This document shows, piece after piece, positions 57,311-64,000 of a DNA stretch of 64,000 nucleotides. Position 1 is the stretch's first letter, and each line of letters opens with the position of its first letter. The translations under genes were made by a program, and so were the position numbers. The DNA is from Allodiplogaster sudhausi (taxonomy: Eukaryota; Nematoda; Chromadorea; Rhabditida; Diplogasteridae): assembly GCA_945643635.1 (NCBI GenBank), contig CALZFC010000248.1, forward strand, positions 6,838,501-6,902,500, read 5' to 3'. The notes under the pieces are model-generated. The model was not told the DNA's origin, made no database searches, and was given only the letters and a program-made list of their open reading frames with translations.

Positions 57311-59618
57311 TGTACAGACAACTTACTGAAAGTGAGACAGTCTTGCTTATAGGCAAGACATTTTTCGATGGAGCAAACAAATAGATATCGTGTGGTGACT
57401 CAATTTTCAGAACGGTCTAGGCATATGAGAGAAATTATTGTTTTAATGTCATTTTGTCTTTTTTTTCTGTGAACGTTTAAACTCATGGGCAGGTTCAAAG
57501 TCGCGATTAGATTATAACAGACAAAAAAGAAACACGTTTGCCATTGCGTCGCTATGGTGCCTGGTGCATATGTAGTATGATGAAAATGTCAAAAAAGTAT
57601 TTCTATGAGCCAATATACGGCATCTGTGACATGTCAATGTGACATGGGCACGTGTCCATGACATAATTATGACCAAGAACCGTCATGACCAATTGTCCGT
57701 GGTATGTTCTCGAAAAAATGCAAGTTTAATGCTACGGCTGATCAATGGTATGTCCCTGAAATTGTGACCCTGGAAAATTTTCTAAGGGTTCCCATAAATC
57801 ATAAACGGATCTAAGCGTCCCTTGAAAATGTTAATTTTCGAGGACTGTGTATCTCGGTCCCCAGGGTGCCATAGAGGCAAAAATATTTTTTTTTTGATCG
57901 ACTAAGCTTCTTTAAGGAACACTTAGCAAAAAAACGTTAGGACGAACTGGGAGAAAATACTTTATTTTAAACCATGAAAACTCAGTACAAAGTGCCCGGG
58001 CCGAAACTCAAATAAAATCAGTTGCTGTATTTTCTCGCACTGATGCCAACTCTAAAATGAAACCCCTGTTTTCCCAGCTTGATTAGAAGTAATGTTTTCA
58101 TCGCAAAACTAAACATGCCGTCTATTTAGATTCAGATTCATTAGTCTATATGCCGAGACACATGAAGCCCCATCAGAACACAAAGTCGAATTAAAATCAT
58201 GGAAATTCCAGTCTCAAAAACACTTTTATCTAGGCTCTCTGCGCGCAGTATTTGCACTCTGGGGGGGGGGGAGGAACAAATAGGGGGGTGCGTATCTCGG
58301 TTCCCATGGGGTCGTAGAGGGTCGTTGTTTTTTTCTCCATGTATGTTACATAAAAGAATTGGGGAGCGGAGGCCATGCTAGACATCCACTAATATAGGAT
58401 GCCATAAGGGACACGGACTCATAAAGGTAGACGCTTGGCTCGAGGCCAAAAAGCGAATAAAATGAACAGAATGCATCAATCATATGCGTTCTCGTTCATT
58501 TCATTTATCCACATTTCTATATTAAATTCAATACGTGTATGTATATGATTAATTTGTCATTTACGCATTGTCTTTCTGTTTGCCATTCACATGTTGAAAC
58601 AACATTGTCTTTCCTATCCCTCCGAAAGATTGAGTTTGTTGCGCTCATTTATGCATGTACTATGTACTATCCAAGCATATAAAGACATTGTTGCAGATGT
58701 AATGAGAGCAAAGTTTAAAATGTTAGAATGTCACCAGGAAGCATTCGCAAATAGCACCTCTACTGCCGACAATTCAAGCGAATTTACTTACAATATTTAA
58801 CTGAAAAAGTTTCTATAGACCGTTTCTGAACAATGTCAAGCAGATTATTCCTGCTCAAAAAGCCATAGAAAATGTACCTAAAATATATATATTTTTTTAA
58901 ATCTCGAGGAGGTGATGTTCCTATGGGTATTCTTTGCTTTCCCTCGCTCCTCGCCTAATTGCTACTCTTCTCCCAATTCACTGTTAAAATGCAAGTAGAA
59001 AAGTACACTCTACACGTATGTTTCCGGATCAAATAACAAATGATTTTTTGCATTATTTGAATGATTATCTTATTTTGCAATGATAAGTTTCTTTTATATT
59101 TTCCGATGATAATTTGAATGAACTTGTCAGTGCTCTATTTCTACATTCGTTAGGTTCGTTTGAGTGCATTGAAAGGAAATAAATCTGGTGCGAGACAATC
59201 ATTTCAACGTTTCTAATGTGAGTCTATTAACCGATGATTTTTCTCTCTAAAACATGAGTTGAGTTATGACGCAACGAAGAACGAACTTCTTTCTTCCACA
59301 ACTCCCTCACTTCATCTACCAAATGCAACCGTTTACTTCTTTCGCCGCCCCTCCACCTGTTCCCATGACTTGGTAGAAACTCTTTCACACATGTTGCCTA
59401 GCATTCCTCTGCATTATTTCCTGCTGCTTTTCTGGCTTCTGCATCCATAGACATCCTCAAAATTCCCATCAGCTATCCAAGACGCTTCTCAAAAGTTCGC
59501 AAACTTGGTCGTCGAGGTTTGAGAGGCTGCACGCTGTGCACTCAAAAGCATATTCGTATTCGCTGAATGTAACTAATGGCTTTTATTTATATGTGATATA
59601 TGTATGTATGTATGTATA
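57311..59618. other. Long stretch without a supported gene
   Basis: AT-rich, with a GTATCTCGGT-CCCA(T)GGG-GTC-TAGAGG block present twice (about 57848 and 58290). Open frames at 58591-58800 and 59259-59450 show no domain or splice context. Confidence 0.45.
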
Positions 59619-59910
59619 CCGTTTTTTCTCTATTAGTACCCCTCCCTCTAATAGAACCCCTCCCCTCCAATAGTGCCCCCCCCCCTATTAGTCTAATGCC
59701 TCGGCTTGAGATGTACCTCGAATGGATTCTGGAGGCTCTTTCCAATGAACTAACTGGAAATTCATTCGAAATCTATAGTAAAACGGATATTCCGGTGATT
59801 ATTCCATTGGATTAGAGCTGTAAATCTCATTTGTAAAGAATAAATTGTTGCATACAAACTTTTAGCCAATTACATTGAAAAAAATAGTACCCCTCCCTCT
59901 AACTATGCTT
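59619..59910. mobile_element. TA-flanked G-rich MITE, copy D, truncated
   Basis: Starts CCGTTTTTTCTCTATTAG after TA and has the C-rich subterminal blocks and the conserved middle (ATGTACCTCGAATGGATTCT). The far end stops inside AGTACCCCTCCCTCTAA. Confidence 0.65.
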
Positions 59911-60381
59911 GTATGTATGTCTATGTATGTATCTAGTTATATTTGTACCGATGTATGTATGTAGAAATGCTGAATAATGTCTATTTAACGCGTCAATTTG
60001 AATTTTCATTCTTAGTGTTTGATCAGTTTTCTAAGCAAACTGCTTAATGATGAAATAAACAAAATAATGAGCGAAAGTTGATTTCTTGTCAAAAGGTTGT
60101 TAATGGGAATTGAATCGTCAGGAGTCTGGCGATTGCGCGCGGATGAATAAGAGAGAAGCCAATGCAATTTGCTGACCACGAGAACGCCTCCGTGAATTTT
60201 GCCGAAGATCACTCGGAAAAACAGGTCTCTTGGATGTCCTGCCAAGCGAATCCCGGAATCGGTAGTTAATTTTGATTTATATCTTCTTTATTTCCATTAA
60301 CCCGTTGAAAAAAGCGAGTTTATTATTTTGAAGCAATCTCATTTGTTTTCAATCAATATCCCTTTTTGAGGAGTTCTATGC
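59911..60381. other. Upstream flank of the Sre gene
   Basis: GTAT-type short repeats and AT-rich DNA; no gene or clear promoter element recognised. Confidence 0.45.
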
Positions 60382-62689
60382 ATGGTGCGTCTTCTTGGGA
60401 TCCCTCACCTTCAGAATGTTTCCTTCCCTTTTACGGATGATTCAACAATTGAAGAAAGCGACATTAAATTCCTTCTGCCTCTCGCGTTTTACTGCGAAAT
60501 CGTCGTTCTTTTGATATTCACAGCATTGCTGCCCGTCTTCATACTATCCATCGTAAGGGTGGGTTGGAATTCTCTTACTTCACCTCACATTCCAGGATTT
60601 CAGCTACATAACTTTGAAGTAATATCGCCGTGATAGCGTTTTTTTACCAGACTTGAAAACAAGCTTTCAAACTAGACAGAAAACCGTGATATCTCGAATA
60701 CCGTGAAGCTGAAAGCATTTTGCAGACATCAAGTCCTGATTTATATACATTGCATTATATAGAGTCTGAAAAAATATTATCTAAAGCCATAACAAAGCAT
60801 TATGTAAACCCTTGATGTATACAAAGAAATCTCCACACTGTTTATATTATTACATATGTATGTAGTATGTGCTCGTGCATATAATATAAACAGCGTGGAT
60901 TTTATATTATGTTAAGCCTGAAATAAATATAATGTAAAGCCATATGAAAATATTATGTATGTAGTATGTAAAGCCCTGAAGAATACCGAACACATTTTCA
61001 ACGCTGTTTGCATTATCATTATGCACGTGCATATAATATAAACAGTGTGGAAACGTACTTTCAGAGTAGAGTATGAGTCATACTCAGAAAAATTATTTAT
61101 TCATTACAGCACTGCCGAATGCATACAAACTTCATCGCCGTGCTCGTTTCTTTTCTCCTTCAATGTTTTCTGATGTCTGCGAGTCGCTTCGCTATGTTCT
61201 CTTACCAACTTGAAATCTTTCCTGTTTTACGTCAGTGTTTTCTACATCATTAATAATTAATTATTATAATTAGTAACTATAACTAATGATAATAATTAAT
61301 TTTGATGATTAACGATAATAATTAATAATAATGAGAAGTAGTGCACAGGAAACGACCGCGTGGACACAATGTTCGTGCTTGTTAGCTTCGCTCGCATCTA
61401 CTTTAGCCACTTTCTATTTGAAGTCACTCTGCTCGAACTTCTGGCTGAAAGAGCTGCAGCAAGCTTTTTCATAGCAGACTACGAAAAAAAGGTGTGCGGA
61501 AAGAATTGTGCATGTGTAGTCAAGCGTAAAATGGAATCTTTGGAATACTTTTGCAAGGTAATGGATAGCAAAAAAAGCATGCTGACGCCTTCTTTCGTAC
61601 CGGCGAACCAACCTAGAGCCCAAAAATGCACATCGGGACTGGAGAAGGGTGATCGTTGGCGTCGCATGTATTCTAGAAAAAAAGTGTGAAAAAATTGGAT
61701 TTTCTATTAATGTCTTTTTGGACTACTTTCATTCATGTGTACATACTTATATATATGTACATATTGTCTACGCATTCATATTCACACCTAATTGCCCAAA
61801 TATGAATGGTTTCTTACAGAAACGAAGTTACATTTCGGCATTTTTAATAATTGTCGGAACACTGACAACTACGACGTGCTCATTGTATTCAGGTTCCTTA
61901 TTAATTTTCTAACTTGCGCTTACAGTATTTCTGTAACATTGGCACTTCTCAAATAGAACTGCTTATCAAATTGTTGTGCCCTTTGAGTTACTATGTTGCT
62001 TGCTATGCAGCACAAGTAATTAGGAGCACAAGAGGTTGTCGGCTAGAACACAGTTTATTAATGACTCAGGTGGGCGGTTTATAATAGTACTTAAGAATGT
62101 AGTGCTTTCGTAATGGCAAGGGCATAGTGCAGATATTGCAGGTATGATAATATTCCGAAGAAAGTGATATGTATGCTATTTCCCTATACACGACACTTTG
62201 CAAGGGTTTGAAGAGCGCAATAGGGGCACCCGCTTCGAATTACACTAAGATATTCGCCAAGAGTCTTGTTGTTGTACCCAGCACGATTGAAGAATAGAGA
62301 GAACAATTATCTGCTCGCGACTTTCAAATTTAAGCACGCAATGACAGGGGCATTGACAATAGACGCCATTGAAAGAAAAATGCACTGAAAAAATTCACAA
62401 AAATCACGATCGCGTTCGTTCGCACTCTCGCATGCTATTTTCATGAAGCGGGGTTCTGCAAAATATCAAGCAAAAGTGAGAGTGCCTGAACGCGCGGCAA
62501 AGCGAAAGACCATTAATTATTTTTTGTGATCGTCTTCCTTTAGCAAGATATACATATATGTATGAAGATCATGTAGATATTGTAATTATTTTATAAGATC
62601 ATAATCATAATCATTATATACATGCATATTAAATGATCTCCTTTTTGTTATTTATAGAACAAATTGAAAGATTTTCTGAATAGATGTAC

Positions 62690-62782
<93 letters not shown>

Positions 62783-63662
62783 TATATGTATTAGGCATTA
62801 TAAATGAAGTGGCGATGTTTGATTGACATACATTTCGCCGCAAACATTAGAGCATTAGAGAATATTTTTATGCTTTCTTGTTGAACTTCTCGAACAGCTC
62901 AAGAAATACTTCCTCGTTGGCCAAATTTCACATGCTGAGCAATTGCGTCCCTTGACTAAAAAGCAAACTCACAACAAACATGTTTTCAATGCGCTGTCGG
63001 ACGGGGGAGTTTCTCTCACGAGGCCTTCGAAAATGTTCTTCTCACGAATGTGCAGGAGTACGCTGGGTACAGACTTTTCAATCGCTAGTGGTGCTGGCAG
63101 CTGCAAAATACACCATAAATGTGTATTTACAAACTACACCATAAATGTGAGATTTGCAACCTACACCATAAATTTGCAAACTACACCATAAATGTGAATT
63201 TGGATATAATTTAGTTGACTTGTATACTGAACACAAAAAAAAACATTTCTAGCCATCCTCGCATCAGCACCTCGAACTTTCGTCAGTTTCGGCGCTCAAT
63301 TCGTGATCTCCGTGATCGCGCTTCTCCTTGTGCGCCGCTTCAATCGTCGGATGGCCGGCAATATGAGCAGCTTCAAGGCAGACCGGCCGGTCTATACGCT
63401 CGCCAAGAAGTATCAGCTCACGGAGAATCTCAACGCGCTAAAGGTTCTTGAAAAAATTAGGGGTTTTTTTTATTTTATTTATTCTTATTACTTTTTAATT
63501 AACTTCGAAGTAGATGTAACAATACTTGTATAGAAATATCGCGGCCGGAGCTCACAAATTAATCAACAACACCATGTGGGATAGAAATAAGGATAATATG
63601 AGAAGAAATGTTGTGAGTATTAATATAGCAAAAAGAGTAACTAAATAACTTGAATATAATTT

Positions 63663-63717
<55 letters not shown>

Positions 63718-63892
63718 ACTTTGGCAAGCTGCTGAGACATCCTTGACATCCATTCTATTTCCAGCTCCTGCAACGCCTGCATCTCGTGTCCACTCCGCTC
63801 TTCGTGTTCTGCTCCATCCTGAGTGTCCTATCTGCGAACGTTGGCTCGTTCCGTCCTTTCATCCGCGGCTTCTACGATTTGTCACGAACATT
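60382..63892 (+). CDS. Serpentine chemoreceptor, Sre class (partial, continues past the window)
   Basis: Six exons with agreeing phases: 60382-60552 (ATG; TM1 [20 protein letters not shown]), 61110-61230 (TM2, [20 protein letters not shown]), 61349-61491 (TM3, then [20 protein letters not shown]; an ER..A......YEK motif after TM3 is the hallmark of Sre receptors), 61820-61892 (TM4, [20 protein letters not shown]), 63253-63443 (TM5, then [17 protein letters not shown], matching the RYQ-ENxxxL signature) and 63765-63892 (TM6, [20 protein letters not shown]). Donor GTCAGT follows at 63893, and TM7 and the C-terminus lie beyond the edge. Predicted chemosensory GPCR in sensory neurons. No lesion seen; introns 3-5 hold TA and other simple repeats. 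Srab or a near Sre relative is the alternative. Confidence 0.85.
62692..62777. repeat. TA microsatellite (intron of Sre gene)
   Basis: Long uninterrupted TA run; the Tyr-Ile open frame across it is not a gene. Confidence 0.95.
63666..63710. repeat. Second TA microsatellite (last visible intron of Sre gene)
   Basis: About 22 TA dinucleotides between exons 5 and 6. Confidence 0.95.
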
Positions 63893-64000
63893 GTCAGTTC
63901 GTCATCATCACACTTTTTTTGTAATTTTTAATAGAAATGTCGTTAAAAAAAGAAGAAAGAAGCTTCCGGCTCTTCACACGAGAATGGCATGATGACAACG

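Noticed and set aside
62652..62843. Tyr-Ile repeat frame
   Set aside because: Translation of a TA microsatellite inside an intron.

Overview
The window reads as nuclear DNA of a nematode. Genes are split by short introns with TTTCAG-like acceptors, and two chemoreceptor families known essentially from nematodes are present: an Sre-type receptor at 60382-63892 that runs off the right edge, and an Srg-like receptor at 3120-5088. There is no operon, plasmid or phage logic. The sequence is AT-rich, full of CT/GA/TA microsatellites, and most of it is mobile or duplicated DNA.

Layout. 1-8.4 kb: a Tc1/mariner-type inverted-repeat element, the Srg-like gene, and the first copy of a TA-flanked MITE with G-rich subterminal runs. 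8.4-13.6 kb: a 2-kb almost perfect palindrome flanked by TTAA, inserted just behind a small secreted-peptide gene, then a second such gene; both diverge from decayed chemoreceptor exons. 14.3-16.9 kb: a cysteine-rich secreted-protein gene inside an inverted duplication. 17.5-18.6 kb: an internally deleted copy of a SAM-domain gene whose fuller relative lies at 49.0-52.2 kb. 20.5-25.7 kb: two more peptide genes; the second encodes a tandem-repeat precursor with alternating KR-flanked peptides. 25.74-45.02 kb: three head-to-tail, nearly identical 6.42-kb units, each holding a broken CACTA/EnSpm-like transposase gene. 44.57-48.34 kb: a TTAA-flanked element with terminal inverted repeats of about 0.67 kb, carrying C2H2-type transposon ORFs. 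49.0-53.5 kb: the SAM-domain gene and a GC-rich hAT-type MITE. 54.3-57.3 kb: further decayed peptide-gene pieces. 60.4-64 kb: the Sre-type receptor.

Two stories stand out. First, a locally expanded family of secreted peptide precursors: the signal-peptide exon is nearly constant, all members share one intron phase, the second exon is fast-evolving with KR sites, and TATA box and 3' UTR are shared. Second, a two-gene mobile unit: a SAM-domain gene with a SAMD3-like C-terminus lies upstream of a zinc-finger plus DDE transposase gene on the same strand. A TTAA element is inserted in its zinc-finger exon, and its 3' part was later triplicated in tandem with breakpoints in the TTAA element and in a peptide gene's 3' UTR. 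All homology statements are from memory of families and hand translation; no search was run.
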